A stretch of DNA of 64,000 bases. Origin: Klebsiella michiganensis. GTDB taxonomy: Bacteria; Pseudomonadota; Gammaproteobacteria; Enterobacterales; Enterobacteriaceae. Shown here one piece after another: positions 20,089-29,872 of this stretch. The translations under genes were made by a program, and so were the position numbers. The DNA is taken from NCBI RefSeq assembly GCF_002925905.1, contig NZ_PRDB01000017.1, positions 85,942-149,941 on the forward strand. Reading direction: 5' to 3'. Each line of letters begins with the position of its first letter. The stretch's first letter is position 1. Under the pieces are notes generated by a model. The model worked only from the letters and a program-made list of their open reading frames with translations. It did not search any database and was not told the DNA's origin.

Positions 20089-21194
20089 GGCGCCAGCCTC
20101 ACCGCGGTTTTCGGCACGCAGCTACAGCATAAAATGGTGCCATCTGCGGCGACCGCGTTTTTCTTCAGCGCGCTGACTTCTCCTTCTTCCAGCCGGATGC
20201 GGCAGCTGCCGCAAATCCCAGCCCGGCAGGAGTAAGGAATACGAATTCCCTGTTGTTCCAGCTGCTCCAGCAAGATTTGCTGATTATTACCGGTAAAACT
20301 CACTCCCTGCCACGCTATTTCTACCGTCGCGTTCTCCTGCGCTTCAGGTGCCGGCGTAGCATCACTCTCGCCTGCGCCGTAGGCCTTCGCCGGGCCGCGG
20401 GCCAGCACTTCTAACGCATCGCCCACGCGGATTACACCGCTATTTCGCGCGATCAGGTTCTGGCCAAAATCGACATCGCCGTTATCCAGCGCTGTGCGGA
20501 AACGCTGCAGCGTGCTTAAGGGCTCCCCGGAAGGATGCTTTTGCCCGCGCTCCGGGCTGACGGTAGTCAATACGCAGCGGCTGCACGGTTTGACGACATC
20601 AAAAATGACCTCGCCAATACGCACCACTTTCCACGTATCTTCTTCCCAGGCGGCCGCGCCGGTCACCAGCAGATTTGGGCGAAATTGTTCTATGCTTACG
20701 CTGGCCGGACAGCGATTTTGCAGATCGCGCAGCGAAGCTTCATTGGCCAGCAGATAGGGAAAACCGTCGGCAAAAGAGAGGGGGACGGCATCGTGACGTT
20801 TTACCCTGCGGCTAAGCGCTGGCCCCAGCCAGCGGAGCTGAACGCTGCGGTTGAAGAACCCGCTTAGCCACTGGTTCACCCGGTCCGGGGCAATCAGGGC
20901 GGTAAAATGGTTGCCCCAGACTTCGGTCGGCTCCTGCTGTACGGAGAAATCGCTGAAGCGCACCATCGCGCTGCTGCCGTCCGGCGCGGTCAGATGCAGA
21001 CCATCATGGAGCGGCGCGGGAATAAATTTGACCATTTGCGGAAACTGACGGGCGGTAATGAAGGTGCCATCGGTTTCCGTCACCATAAATATACGATCGA
21101 AGGCCAGCCCGCTGCTGTCTGCATAAGCGTGGCTGAGCCCTATTCCCCGCATCGATTTGACGGGATGAATAAAAAGTCGCGAAAGGGTTACCAT
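20085..21194 (-). CDS. ycbX: YcbX, MOSC-domain molybdenum protein with 2Fe-2S ferredoxin domain
   Basis: A protein of 369 residues (E. coli 369). It has an N-terminal MOSC_N beta-barrel, a MOSC domain (about 90-270, with PCSRC in [13 protein letters not shown] that binds the molybdenum cofactor) and a C-terminal plant-type 2Fe-2S domain. Cluster ligands are Cys323, Cys328 and Cys331 in [11 protein letters not shown], plus one of the cysteines in ILCCSC (356-359). In E. coli YcbX detoxifies N-hydroxylated base analogues such as 6-hydroxylaminopurine. It is tail-to-tail with zapC and divergent from rlmKL. Confidence 0.94.
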   Translation of the reverse strand: MVTLSRLFIHPVKSMRGIGLSHAYADSSGLAFDRIFMVTETDGTFITARQFPQMVKFIPAPLHDGLHLTAPDGSSAMVRFSDFSVQQEPTEVWGNHFTALIAPDRVNQWLSGFFNRSVQLRWLGPALSRRVKRHDAVPLSFADGFPYLLANEASLRDLQNRCPASVSIEQFRPNLLVTGAAAWEEDTWKVVRIGEVIFDVVKPCSRCVLTTVSPERGQKHPSGEPLSTLQRFRTALDNGDVDFGQNLIARNSGVIRVGDALEVLARGPAKAYGAGESDATPAPEAQENATVEIAWQGVSFTGNNQQILLEQLEQQGIRIPYSCRAGICGSCRIRLEEGEVSALKKNAVAADGTILCCSCVPKTAVRLAP

Positions 21195-21292
21195 ACGCTG
21201 CCCCTGGCTTTAAAAATAAGCCTTTAACTTTATGACATGGGGCGCATATTGGCTATAATGCGCACCAATTTTCTTTTAGTAAAAGTGACGAT

Positions 21293-23398
21293 ATGAATTC
21301 TCTGTTTGCCAGTACGGCTCGTGGGCTGGAAGAGCTGTTAAAAACTGAACTGGAAGGGCTGGGCGCGGTGGACTGCCAGTTGGTCCAGGGCGGGGTCCAT
21401 TTTCAGGGAGATACGCGGCTGCTGTATCAAAGCCTGATGTGGAGCCGGCTGGCTTCGCGGATTATGCTGCCGCTGGGGCAGTGCAGCGTATACAGCGACC
21501 TGGATCTGTACCTTGGCGTACAGGCCATTCCATGGACGGAGATTTTCACTCAGAATGCCACTTTTGCCGTGCATTTTAGCGGGCTGAACGAAGAGATCCG
21601 CAACAGCCAGTACGGGGCGTTGAAGGTGAAAGACGCCATCGTCGACAGCTTTACGCGTAAGAATCTGCCGCGTCCCAACGTCGATCGCGAAAATCCCGAT
21701 CTGCGTATTAACGTCTGGCTGAATAAAGAGACCGCGCATATCTCCCTGGATCTTAGCGGCGAGGGGCTGCACCTGCGCGGCTACCGCGACGGTACCGGTA
21801 TGGCGCCAATCAAAGAAAACCTGGCTGCGGCGATAGTGATGCGTTCCGGCTGGGCTGCCGGTACGCCGCTGCTCGATCCCATGTGCGGTTCCGGTACGCT
21901 GCTGATTGAAGCGGCGATGCTTGCTACCGATCGTGCGCCGGGTTTACACCGCGGCCATTGGGGTTTCGGCGGCTGGGCGCAGCATGACGATGCTATCTGG
22001 AAAGAGGTGAAGTCCGAAGCGCAAACCCGCGCCCGTCAGGGGCTGGCGGCGTATGAGTCGCGCTTTTACGGTTCCGACGTTGACGCCCGCGTCATCGAAC
22101 GTGCGCAGCGCAACGCCCGTCGCGCCGGTATTGGCGAACTGATTACCTTCGAAGTGAAAGACGTTGCCCAGCTTAGCAACCCACTGCCGAAGGGCCCTTA
22201 CGGCACGGTGATAAGCAACCCGCCGTACGGCGAGCGTCTGGAGAGTGAACCGGCGCTGATTGCCCTGCATAGCCTGCTGGGGCGGATCATGAAAAATCAG
22301 TTTGGCGGCTGGAACCTGTCGCTGTTTAGCGCCTCGCCGGATCTGCTGAGCTGCCTGCAGCTGCGCGCTGATAAGCAGTTCAAAGCGAAAAATGGACCGC
22401 TCGACTGCGTCCAGAAGAATTACCATCTTGCGGAAAACGAAGGCGGCAAAACCGCGATGCTGGCGGAAGATTTCGCCAACCGTCTACGTAAGAACCTGAA
22501 AAAATATGAGAAGTGGGCGCGTCAGGAAGGCATTGAATGCTATCGCCTGTATGATGCCGACCTCCCGGAGTACAACGTCGCTATCGACCGCTACGCCGAC
22601 TGGGTGGTGGTGCAGGAGTATGCGCCGCCGAAAACCGTTGACGCGCACAAGGCCCGCCAGCGCCTGTTTGATATTATCGCCGCCACCATTGCCGTACTGG
22701 GGATTGCGCCGAACAAGCTGGTGCTGAAAACCCGCGAACGGCAGAAAGGGAAAAACCAGTATCAGAAAATGGGTGAAAAAGGTGAGTTCATTGAGGTGCA
22801 GGAGTATAACGCACGTCTGTGGGTAAACCTGACCGACTACCTGGATACCGGGCTGTTCCTCGACCACCGTATTGCTCGCCGCATGCTGGGCCAGATGAGC
22901 AAAGGCAAAGATTTCCTCAACCTTTTCTCCTACACCGGTAGCGCCAGCGTCCACGCCGGCCTTGGCGGCGCGCGTTCCACGACGACGGTCGATATGTCAC
23001 GTACCTATCTTGAATGGGCTGAACGTAACCTGCGCCTCAATGGCTTAACCGGCCGCGCGCATCGCCTGATGCAGGCTGATGTGCTGGGCTGGCTGCGGGA
23101 GACCACCGAACAGTTTGATCTGATCTTTATCGATCCGCCAACCTTCTCCAACTCCAAGCGTATGGATGATGCGTTTGACGTACAGCGCGATCATTTGCGC
23201 CTGATGACCGATTTAAAACGTCTGCTGCGTAAAGGCGGCACGATTATGTTCTCGAACAACAAACGCGGTTTCCGTATGGATCATGACGGGCTGGCGCAGC
23301 TGGGCCTGAAGGCGCAGGAGATCACGCAAAAAACGCTGTCTCAGGATTTTGCCCGTAACCGTCAGATTCACAACTGCTGGCTGATTACCGCAGCCTGA
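21293..23398 (+). CDS. rlmL: Bifunctional 23S rRNA methyltransferase RlmKL
   Basis: Fusion enzyme of 701 residues (E. coli 702). The N-terminal RlmL part makes m2G2445 and the C-terminal RlmK part makes m7G2069 in 23S rRNA. In order there are an N-terminal ferredoxin-like/THUMP domain (about 1-155), a Rossmann methyltransferase with [14 protein letters not shown] and catalytic NPPYGERLE (around 310), a linker, and a second Rossmann domain with [14 protein letters not shown] and [10 protein letters not shown]. It lies 12 bases upstream of uup and is probably co-transcribed with it. Confidence 0.96.
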   Translation: MNSLFASTARGLEELLKTELEGLGAVDCQLVQGGVHFQGDTRLLYQSLMWSRLASRIMLPLGQCSVYSDLDLYLGVQAIPWTEIFTQNATFAVHFSGLNEEIRNSQYGALKVKDAIVDSFTRKNLPRPNVDRENPDLRINVWLNKETAHISLDLSGEGLHLRGYRDGTGMAPIKENLAAAIVMRSGWAAGTPLLDPMCGSGTLLIEAAMLATDRAPGLHRGHWGFGGWAQHDDAIWKEVKSEAQTRARQGLAAYESRFYGSDVDARVIERAQRNARRAGIGELITFEVKDVAQLSNPLPKGPYGTVISNPPYGERLESEPALIALHSLLGRIMKNQFGGWNLSLFSASPDLLSCLQLRADKQFKAKNGPLDCVQKNYHLAENEGGKTAMLAEDFANRLRKNLKKYEKWARQEGIECYRLYDADLPEYNVAIDRYADWVVVQEYAPPKTVDAHKARQRLFDIIAATIAVLGIAPNKLVLKTRERQKGKNQYQKMGEKGEFIEVQEYNARLWVNLTDYLDTGLFLDHRIARRMLGQMSKGKDFLNLFSYTGSASVHAGLGGARSTTTVDMSRTYLEWAERNLRLNGLTGRAHRLMQADVLGWLRETTEQFDLIFIDPPTFSNSKRMDDAFDVQRDHLRLMTDLKRLLRKGGTIMFSNNKRGFRMDHDGLAQLGLKAQEITQKTLSQDFARNRQIHNCWLITAA

Positions 23399-23410
23399 AA
23401 GGAATAAAGA

Positions 23411-25318
23411 ATGTCTTTAATTAGTATGCACGGCGCCTGGCTCTCTTTCAGCGATGCGCCGCTGCTGGATAATGCTGAACTGCATATCGAAGATAACGAA
23501 CGCGTCTGCCTGGTAGGGCGCAACGGTGCGGGTAAATCGACCCTGATGAAGATCCTCAATCGTGAACAGGGTCTTGATGACGGGCGCATTATCTATGAAC
23601 TGGATCTGGTTGTGGCGCGTCTACAGCAGGATCCGCCGCGTAATGTTACCGGAACCGTCTATGACTTTGTGGCGGAAGGTATTGCTGAACAAGCGGCATA
23701 CCTCAAGGGTTATCACGATGTTTCGCAGCTGGTGATGACCGACCCGAGCGACAAGAATCTGAACGAACTGGCACGCCTTCAGGAACAGCTGGATAATTTA
23801 GGGCTGTGGCAGCTCGATAGCCGCATTAATGAAGTGCTGGAACAGCTGAATCTGGATCCTAACGCCGAGCTTTCCTCGCTGTCCGGCGGCTGGCTACGTA
23901 AAGCGGCCCTCGGCCGCGCGCTGGTCAGCGGGCCGCGCGTGCTGCTGCTCGATGAACCGACCAACCACCTCGATATTGAAACTATCGACTGGCTGGAAGG
24001 TTTCCTGAAGATGTTCAAAGGCACCATTATTTTTATTTCGCACGACCGTTCCTTTATTCGCAACATGGCGACGCGAATTGTCGATCTCGATCGCGGTAAG
24101 CTGGTGACCTATCCGGGGAACTACGATCAGTATCTGCTGGATAAAGAAGAAGCGCTGCGCGTGGAAGAGTTACAGAACGCGGAGTTCGATCGCAAGCTGG
24201 CGCAGGAAGAAGTGTGGATCCGTCAGGGGATCAAAGCGCGTCGCACCCGTAACGAAGGGCGCGTGCGGGCGTTGAAAGCCATGCGCCGCGAGCGCGGTGA
24301 GCGCCGTGAAGTGATGGGCAGCGCGAAGATGCAGGTGGAAGAGGCCGCGCGTTCGGGCAAGATTGTGTTCGAAATGGAGAACGTCAACTACCAGGTTGAT
24401 GGCAAGGTGCTGGTTAAAGACTTCACCGCTCAAATCCAGCGCGGCGACAAAATTGCGCTGATTGGCCCGAACGGCTGCGGCAAAACTACGCTGCTGAAGC
24501 TGATGCTCGGTCAGCTGCAGGCGGATAGTGGACGTATTCATGTGGGTACCAAGCTGGAAGTGGCTTACTTCGACCAGCACCGCGCGGAACTTGATCCGGA
24601 TAAAACGGTGATGGACAACCTCGCGGAAGGTAAACAGGAAGTGATGGTGAACGGTAAGCCGCGCCACGTCCTGGGCTATCTGCAGGACTTTATGTTCCAT
24701 CCGAAACGCGCGATGACGCCGGTGCGGGCACTGTCGGGCGGGGAGCGTAACCGCCTGCTGCTGGCGCGCCTGTTCCTCAAGCCCAGCAACCTGTTGATAC
24801 TCGATGAACCGACAAACGATCTGGATGTCGAAACCCTGGAGCTGCTGGAAGAGCTTGTCGACGGTTATCAGGGAACCGTGATGCTGGTTAGCCACGACCG
24901 TCAGTTTGTGGATAACACGGTAACGGAGTGTTGGATCTTCGAAGGCGCGGGGCAAATTGGCCAATACGTGGGCGGCTATCATGACGCCCGCGGTCAGCAG
25001 GCGCAGTATCTGGCGAAAAAACAGCCGGTTTCTAAAAAGACAGTTGAAGTTGCTCAACCGAAAGCAGAAAGTGTCAAACGCGCTGCCAGCAAACTAAGCT
25101 ATAACCTGCAGCGCGAGCTGGAACAGCTGCCGCAAAAACTGGAAGAACTGGAAGCCCAGCTGCAGAATTTGCAGGAGCAGGTTGCCGACCCTTCTTTCTT
25201 TGGTCAGTCGCATGACCATACGCAGCAGGTGCTCGCACAGCTGAGTGAAGCGGAGCAGGCGCTGGAAACCGCCTTCGAACGCTGGGAATATCTCGAAGGT
25301 TTAAAAAACGGCGCATAA
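23411..25318 (+). CDS. uup: ABC-F family ATPase Uup
   Basis: Soluble ABC-F protein of 635 residues (E. coli 635), linked to ribosome function and, in E. coli, to low frequency of precise transposon excision. Two ATPase domains are visible: Walker A GRNGAGKST with signature LSGGWLRKAALG, and Walker A GPNGCGKTT with signature LSGGERNRLLLA. Between them is the P-site-tRNA-interacting-motif linker, rich in Arg/Glu (RQGIKARRTRNEGRVRALKA). The C-terminal 90 residues are a coiled coil with DNA-binding ability. There are no membrane segments. Confidence 0.96.
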   Translation: MSLISMHGAWLSFSDAPLLDNAELHIEDNERVCLVGRNGAGKSTLMKILNREQGLDDGRIIYELDLVVARLQQDPPRNVTGTVYDFVAEGIAEQAAYLKGYHDVSQLVMTDPSDKNLNELARLQEQLDNLGLWQLDSRINEVLEQLNLDPNAELSSLSGGWLRKAALGRALVSGPRVLLLDEPTNHLDIETIDWLEGFLKMFKGTIIFISHDRSFIRNMATRIVDLDRGKLVTYPGNYDQYLLDKEEALRVEELQNAEFDRKLAQEEVWIRQGIKARRTRNEGRVRALKAMRRERGERREVMGSAKMQVEEAARSGKIVFEMENVNYQVDGKVLVKDFTAQIQRGDKIALIGPNGCGKTTLLKLMLGQLQADSGRIHVGTKLEVAYFDQHRAELDPDKTVMDNLAEGKQEVMVNGKPRHVLGYLQDFMFHPKRAMTPVRALSGGERNRLLLARLFLKPSNLLILDEPTNDLDVETLELLEELVDGYQGTVMLVSHDRQFVDNTVTECWIFEGAGQIGQYVGGYHDARGQQAQYLAKKQPVSKKTVEVAQPKAESVKRAASKLSYNLQRELEQLPQKLEELEAQLQNLQEQVADPSFFGQSHDHTQQVLAQLSEAEQALETAFERWEYLEGLKNGA

Positions 25319-25332
25319 GCTGAGGAGTTTTC

Positions 25333-26601
25333 ATGTGCGATCATCATCATGCTGCGCGGCATATCCTGTGTCGACAATGTGATCTGCTGGTGGCTTTGCC
25401 GCAGCTGGAGCATCGCCAGAAAGCTACGTGTCCGCGTTGCGGAACGACATTGACAACGTCATGGGACGCGCCCCGGCAGCGTCCCACAGCCTACGCGCTG
25501 GTCGCGTTGTTCATGCTGCTGCTGGCCAATCTGTTCCCCTTCATCTATATGAAGGTTGGAGGGATCAGCAGCGAAATCGAGCTGCTGGAAATTCCGAACG
25601 TGCTGTTTAGCGAGGATTACGCCAGCCTCGGTACCTTCTTTTTACTTTTCGTCCAGCTGGTGCCGGCTTTCTGCCTGGTCACCATACTGCTGCTGGTCAA
25701 TCGGGTGAGCATGCCTTCCGGGCTAAAGGCGTTTCTGGCGCGGATCCTGTTTCACCTTAAAACCTGGGGGATGGCGGAAATCTTTCTCGCCGGGGTGCTG
25801 GTCAGCTTCGTTAAGCTGATGGCCTACGGCGATATCGGCATCGGCCTGAGCTTCGTTCCCTGGTGTATGTTCTGCCTGTTACAGCTGAGGACGTTCCAGT
25901 GCGTGGATCGCCGCTGGTTATGGGATGATATTGCACCAATGCCGGCGATTACACAGCCGCTGAAAGTCGGCGTCTCCGGCCTGCGTCAGGGGCTACGCTC
26001 GTGCTCATGCTGCACGGCGGTTTTGCCCGTCGATGAGGCCGTTTGTCCGCGCTGTCGGACAAGGGGAACCGCCCGGCGTAAAAACAGCCTGCAGTGGACG
26101 CTGGCGCTGTTGGTGACTTCGCTGATCCTCTATATGCCCGCCAATATTCTGCCGATCATGATTACCGACCTGCTGGGCGATAAAATGCCTTCCACGATTA
26201 TGGCGGGGGTGATCCTGCTGTGGAGCGAAGGATCGTATCCGGTGGCGATGGTGATCTTTATTGCCAGTATTATGGTGCCGACGTTAAAAATGATCGCCAT
26301 TGGCTGGCTATGCTGGAACGCCAGCGGCAAGGGAGCGCGCGACTCGGAGCGCATGCATCTGATTTATGAAGTCGTCGAGTTTGTTGGCCGCTGGTCAATG
26401 ATTGATGTGTTTGTTATCGCAGTCCTCTCCGCTCTGGTTCGCATCGGTGGATTAATGAATATCTATCCGGCGATAGGGGCAGTGATGTTTGCGCTGGTCG
26501 TAGTAATGACAATGTTTTCGGCCATGACCTTTGACCCGCGTTTATTGTGGGATCGTGAGCCAGATTCAAGCCATGAGGAAAGACTGCAGCATGGAAAATA
26601 A
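25333..26601 (+). CDS. pqiA: PqiA, inner-membrane component of the PqiABC lipid transport system
   Basis: Integral membrane protein of 422 residues (E. coli 417) with two homologous halves of about four transmembrane helices each. Each half is preceded by a zinc-ribbon-like Cys pair: CRQCDLLVA...CPRCG near the N-terminus and CSCCTAVL...CPRCR near residue 220. PqiA is thought to act with the MCE protein PqiB and lipoprotein PqiC in moving phospholipid between the membranes; the operon answers to SoxRS (paraquat). It starts 14 bases after uup. Confidence 0.95.
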   Translation: MCDHHHAARHILCRQCDLLVALPQLEHRQKATCPRCGTTLTTSWDAPRQRPTAYALVALFMLLLANLFPFIYMKVGGISSEIELLEIPNVLFSEDYASLGTFFLLFVQLVPAFCLVTILLLVNRVSMPSGLKAFLARILFHLKTWGMAEIFLAGVLVSFVKLMAYGDIGIGLSFVPWCMFCLLQLRTFQCVDRRWLWDDIAPMPAITQPLKVGVSGLRQGLRSCSCCTAVLPVDEAVCPRCRTRGTARRKNSLQWTLALLVTSLILYMPANILPIMITDLLGDKMPSTIMAGVILLWSEGSYPVAMVIFIASIMVPTLKMIAIGWLCWNASGKGARDSERMHLIYEVVEFVGRWSMIDVFVIAVLSALVRIGGLMNIYPAIGAVMFALVVVMTMFSAMTFDPRLLWDREPDSSHEERLQHGK

Positions 26602-28228
26602 GAGCGGAGAAGCGAAAGTGCAAAAGGTGAAGAACTGGTCACCGGTGTGGATCTTCCCGATAGTCACGGCGCTGATTGGCGCATGGATTCTCTTTTATCA
26701 CTATAGCCACCAGGGGCCGGAAGTGACCCTGATAACCACTAACGCAGAAGGTATTGAAGGGGGCAAAACCCGGATAAAAAGCCGCAGCGTTGACGTCGGC
26801 GTGATTGAAAGCGCGACGCTGACGGACGACCTGACCCACGTGGAGATTAAAGCGCGGCTGAATTCAGGTATGGAAAAACTGCTGCACCAGGATTCGGTTT
26901 TTTGGGTGGTTAAACCGCAGGTCGGCCGTGAAGGGATTAGCGGTCTGGGAACGCTGTTATCCGGCGCCTATATCGAACTGCAGCCGGGAAGCAAAGGCTC
27001 TGTTCCTGCGCAGTATCCGCTGCTGGATTCACCGCCGCTGGCCTCCCCTGATGCTAAAGGTATTCGCATTCTGCTGGAAAGCAGCAAAGCGGGGCAGCTT
27101 TCACCCGGCGATCCGGTGCTTTTCCGCGGCTACCGCGTAGGTTCAGTTGAAACCAGCACCTTCGATGCGCAAAAACGCAATATTACCTATCAGCTGTTTA
27201 TTAGCGCGCCTAACGATCGGTTGGTGACCAATAACGTGCGCTTCTGGAAAGATAGCGGTATTGCGGTGGATCTGACCGCTGCGGGTATGCGCGTTGAGAT
27301 GGGATCGCTGTCGACCCTGTTTGGCGGCGGCGTCAGCTTTGATATTCCCGAAGGGCTACCGTTAGGTGAGCCGGTGGCGAATAAAACCGAATATCATCTG
27401 TTTGACGATCAACGCAGCATCCAGGATTCGGTGTTTACCCAGCATATTGACTACGTGATGTTCTTTAAAGATTCGATTCGTGGTTTGCAGCCCGGCGCGC
27501 CGGTTGAGTTCCGCGGTATCCGTCTGGGGACCGTCGGCAAGGTGCCGTTCTTTGTTCCTGGGCTGAAGCAGAACATCAACGACGATTACCGTATCCCGGT
27601 AGAAGTGCGAATTGAACCGGAACGTCTGATCAATCAGTTAGGCGCTAATCCTGACATTCGTAAGCATATCGATGATCTAATGAATCGCGGGCTGCGCGGT
27701 TCGCTTAAAACCGGAAACCTGGTGACCGGCGCGCTGTATATCGATCTCGACTTCTACCCGAAAGCCCCTCCGCGCGGCAAGATTCAGGAGTTTGGCGGTT
27801 ATCCGATTATTCCAACCGTGAGCGGTGGCCTGGCGCAGATCCAGCAGCGCCTGATGGACGCGCTGGATAAAATTAACAATCTGCCAATCAACCCGCTGCT
27901 GGAGCAGGCAACCAGTACGCTGGCGCAAAGTGAAAAAACGATGCAGCACGTACAGGCGACGCTGGACAGTCTGAACAAGATAACGTCAAGTCAGTCGATG
28001 CAGCAGCTACCGGGCGATATGCAGAATACGTTGCGCGAGCTTAATCGTAGTATGCAGGGCTTCCAGCCGGGATCTGCGGCATACAATAAGATGGTTGCGG
28101 ATATGCAGCGTCTCGATCAGGTTCTTCGTGAACTGCAGCCGGTACTGAAAACGCTCAATGATAAGAGCAATGCGCTGGTATTTGAGGCGAAGGATAAAAA
28201 AGATCCGCAGCCGAAGGGAGCGAAATAA
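26591..28228 (+). CDS. pqiB: PqiB, MCE-domain envelope-spanning lipid transport protein
   Basis: The protein has 545 residues from MENKSGEAKVQKVKNWS (E. coli 546); a longer frame from 26531 lies inside pqiA and is rejected. One N-terminal transmembrane helix (VWIFPIVTALIGAWILFYHY) anchors three MCE domains (about 40-140, 155-260, 285-400) and a C-terminal helical needle rich in heptads (LDKINNLPINPLLEQ...). PqiB hexamers form a syringe-like channel across the periplasm. The start overlaps the end of pqiA by 11 bases. Confidence 0.95.
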   Translation: MENKSGEAKVQKVKNWSPVWIFPIVTALIGAWILFYHYSHQGPEVTLITTNAEGIEGGKTRIKSRSVDVGVIESATLTDDLTHVEIKARLNSGMEKLLHQDSVFWVVKPQVGREGISGLGTLLSGAYIELQPGSKGSVPAQYPLLDSPPLASPDAKGIRILLESSKAGQLSPGDPVLFRGYRVGSVETSTFDAQKRNITYQLFISAPNDRLVTNNVRFWKDSGIAVDLTAAGMRVEMGSLSTLFGGGVSFDIPEGLPLGEPVANKTEYHLFDDQRSIQDSVFTQHIDYVMFFKDSIRGLQPGAPVEFRGIRLGTVGKVPFFVPGLKQNINDDYRIPVEVRIEPERLINQLGANPDIRKHIDDLMNRGLRGSLKTGNLVTGALYIDLDFYPKAPPRGKIQEFGGYPIIPTVSGGLAQIQQRLMDALDKINNLPINPLLEQATSTLAQSEKTMQHVQATLDSLNKITSSQSMQQLPGDMQNTLRELNRSMQGFQPGSAAYNKMVADMQRLDQVLRELQPVLKTLNDKSNALVFEAKDKKDPQPKGAK

Positions 28229-28791
28229 TGAAGAAATGGCTAATAGCGGCGGCGGTATGCGCGCTGACGGCATGCAGTAGCGGCGGTGAGAGTAAAACTT
28301 ACTATCAGCTTCCCGTGGCGCAGGGTGGCGCGCAAAGCGCCGCCCACCAAAGCAAAAACTTGCTTTGGGTCGAGCAGGTGAGCATTCCGGATTATCTTGC
28401 CGGTAACGGGGTGGTCTATCAGACCACCGATGTTCAGTATGTGATTGCGAATAACAATCTGTGGGCGAGCCCGCTCGATCAGCAGCTGAAAACGACGCTG
28501 GTGGCGAACCTTAGCAACCAGCTTCCGGGTTGGGTGATTGCCTCTCAACCGCTGGGGAGCGAGCAGGATACGCTGAACGTGTCCGTCAGCGGTTTTCACG
28601 GCCGTTACGATGGCCGGGTCATCGTTAGCGGCGAGTGGCTGCTGAAGCATCAGGGGCAGCTGATTAAGCGGCCGTTCCATATTGAGCTTAAGCAACAAGA
28701 GGATGGTTACGACGCGATGGTGAAAACGCTCGCGCAGGCCTGGACCCAGGAAGCGACGGCGATTGCCAGCGAGATTAACCGCTTGCCATAA
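28228..28791 (+). CDS. pqiC: PqiC outer-membrane lipoprotein
   Basis: Lipoprotein of 187 residues (formerly YmbA in E. coli). The lipobox LTAC puts the lipidated cysteine at Cys16 after a short signal MKKWLIAAAVCALTA. The ABC-type lipoprotein auxiliary domain follows, and it docks the PqiB needle at the outer membrane. Stop and start overlap by one base with pqiB (TAATG), so translation is coupled. It is the last gene of uup-pqiABC, ended by a strong terminator. Confidence 0.94.
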   Translation: MKKWLIAAAVCALTACSSGGESKTYYQLPVAQGGAQSAAHQSKNLLWVEQVSIPDYLAGNGVVYQTTDVQYVIANNNLWASPLDQQLKTTLVANLSNQLPGWVIASQPLGSEQDTLNVSVSGFHGRYDGRVIVSGEWLLKHQGQLIKRPFHIELKQQEDGYDAMVKTLAQAWTQEATAIASEINRLP

Positions 28792-28807
28792 GTAAAATTA
28801 ATAAGAA

Positions 28808-28847
28808 TAAAAGCCGCTGCGACAGTGAAAATCGCAGCGGCTTTTTT
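28808..28847 (+). terminator. Terminator of the pqi operon
   Basis: A 13-bp stem (AAAGCCGCTGCGA / TCGCAGCGGCTTT) with a 9-10-base loop ends in TTTTTT. Confidence 0.92.
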
Positions 28848-29046
28848 ATTTGTCTCATCAGTTTGTTACTTGTGCTGGTTCACAGTTTTTGTACAAACGA
28901 AGTTTCATGTAGCTCACAAATATGACAATGGCGTGAATTTTGCGCATTGACGCTATCCCCGATTCGCGGTATTCGTTAACCGTGGTTGCGTATTTAGTGA
29001 CCATTGTTTTCTTTTCCACCAGATCAAAGTATGAGGGAAACGAGGC

Positions 29047-29214
29047 ATGAAGAGACAAAAACGAGATCGCCTGGAGCGGGCACATCAGCGTGGGTACCAG
29101 GCCGGTATTACCGGAAGGTCTAAGGAAATGTGTCCTTACCAGACCTTAAACCAAAGGTCTTATTGGCTAGGAGGCTGGCGAGAGGCCATGGAGGACAGGG
29201 TACAAATTGCCTGA
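29047..29214 (+). CDS. rmf: Ribosome modulation factor
   Basis: A protein of 55 residues starting MKRQKRDRLERAHQRGYQAG, nearly identical to E. coli Rmf. It binds 30S near the anti-Shine-Dalgarno region and pairs 70S ribosomes into inactive 100S dimers in stationary phase. The Lys/Arg-rich N-terminus, the CPYQTLNQRS core and the GGWREAM segment are conserved. In E. coli it is expressed from a ppGpp-dependent promoter. The 255-bp gap upstream (28792-29046) holds the pqi terminator and the rmf promoter region; no other gene is supported there. Confidence 0.95.
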   Translation: MKRQKRDRLERAHQRGYQAGITGRSKEMCPYQTLNQRSYWLGGWREAMEDRVQIA

Positions 29215-29229
29215 CTGTCTCTTTAAAAA

Positions 29230-29261
29230 GAAGCCTCCGCTGCGCGGGGGCTTCGCCTTTT
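29230..29261 (+). terminator. Terminator of rmf
   Basis: Stem GAAGCCTCCGC / GCGGGGGCTTC (11 bp, one G-U pair) with a 3-base loop is followed by GCCTTTTCT. Confidence 0.85.
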
Positions 29262-29278
29262 CTAACGCGTGATGTTTA

Positions 29279-29797
29279 TCAGAACGCGGAAGTGTCCTGG
29301 AACAGGCCCACTTTCAGATCGGTTGCGGTGTAAATCAAACGACCGTCAACCAGCACTTCTCCATCCGCCAGCCCCATAATCAAACGACGGTTTATCACGC
29401 GTTTGAAATGAATACGGTAGGTCACTTTCTTCGCCGTTGGCAGTATCTGGCCGGTGAGCTTCACTTCGCCCACGCCTAATGCACGTCCTTTACCTTCGCC
29501 GCCTAACCAGCCCAGGTAGAAGCCAACCAGCTGCCACATGGCATCCAGGCCCAGACAGCCCGGCATCACCGGGTCACCAATGAAATGGCAACCGAAGAAC
29601 CACAGGTCCGGGTTAATATCGAGTTCTGCCTCAACATAACCTTTGTCATAGTTACCACCGGTTTCGGTCATTTTGATGACGCGGTCCATCATCAGCATAC
29701 TTGGCGCCGGCAGCTGTGGGCCTTTGGCGCCAAAGAGTTCACCACGACCAGAGGCAAGAAGGTCTTCTTTTGTATAGGATTCGCGTTTATCTACCAT
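29279..29797 (-). CDS. fabA: Beta-hydroxydecanoyl-ACP dehydratase/isomerase FabA
   Basis: The protein has 172 residues from [17 protein letters not shown] (E. coli 172). It dehydrates 3-hydroxydecanoyl-ACP and isomerises the trans-2 product to cis-3-decenoyl-ACP, the branch point of anaerobic unsaturated fatty-acid synthesis. Catalytic His71 ([14 protein letters not shown]) and Asp85 (LGLDAMWQL) are present. Adjacent FabR and FadR operators lie upstream. The longer in-frame start in the operator region is rejected. Confidence 0.97.
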   Translation of the reverse strand: MVDKRESYTKEDLLASGRGELFGAKGPQLPAPSMLMMDRVIKMTETGGNYDKGYVEAELDINPDLWFFGCHFIGDPVMPGCLGLDAMWQLVGFYLGWLGGEGKGRALGVGEVKLTGQILPTAKKVTYRIHFKRVINRRLIMGLADGEVLVDGRLIYTATDLKVGLFQDTSAF

Positions 29798-29836
29798 GTT
29801 TTCAGTAAGCCTTATTTTGAGTTCGGGACGCAGGAT

Positions 29837-29854
29837 AGCTAACACGTGTACGCT
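29837..29854. promoter_or_regulatory. FabR operator of fabA
   Basis: On the fabA strand AGCGTACACGTGTTAGCT is an 18-bp near-palindrome matching the FabR box (AGCGTAC-N-core-GTACGCT type) that represses fabA and fabB when unsaturated acyl chains are abundant. Confidence 0.8.
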
Positions 29855-29855
29855 G

Positions 29856-29872
29856 AACAAGTCCGATCAGTT
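29856..29872. promoter_or_regulatory. FadR activator site of fabA
   Basis: On the fabA strand AACTGATCGGACTTGTT is the 17-bp site through which FadR activates fabA in E. coli. It begins one base from the FabR box and overlaps the 3' end of lonH. Confidence 0.8.

Noticed and set aside
28858..29085. 75-codon minus-strand frame upstream of rmf
   Set aside because: Lies over the rmf promoter and first rmf codons, lacks a ribosome site, and has no family resemblance.
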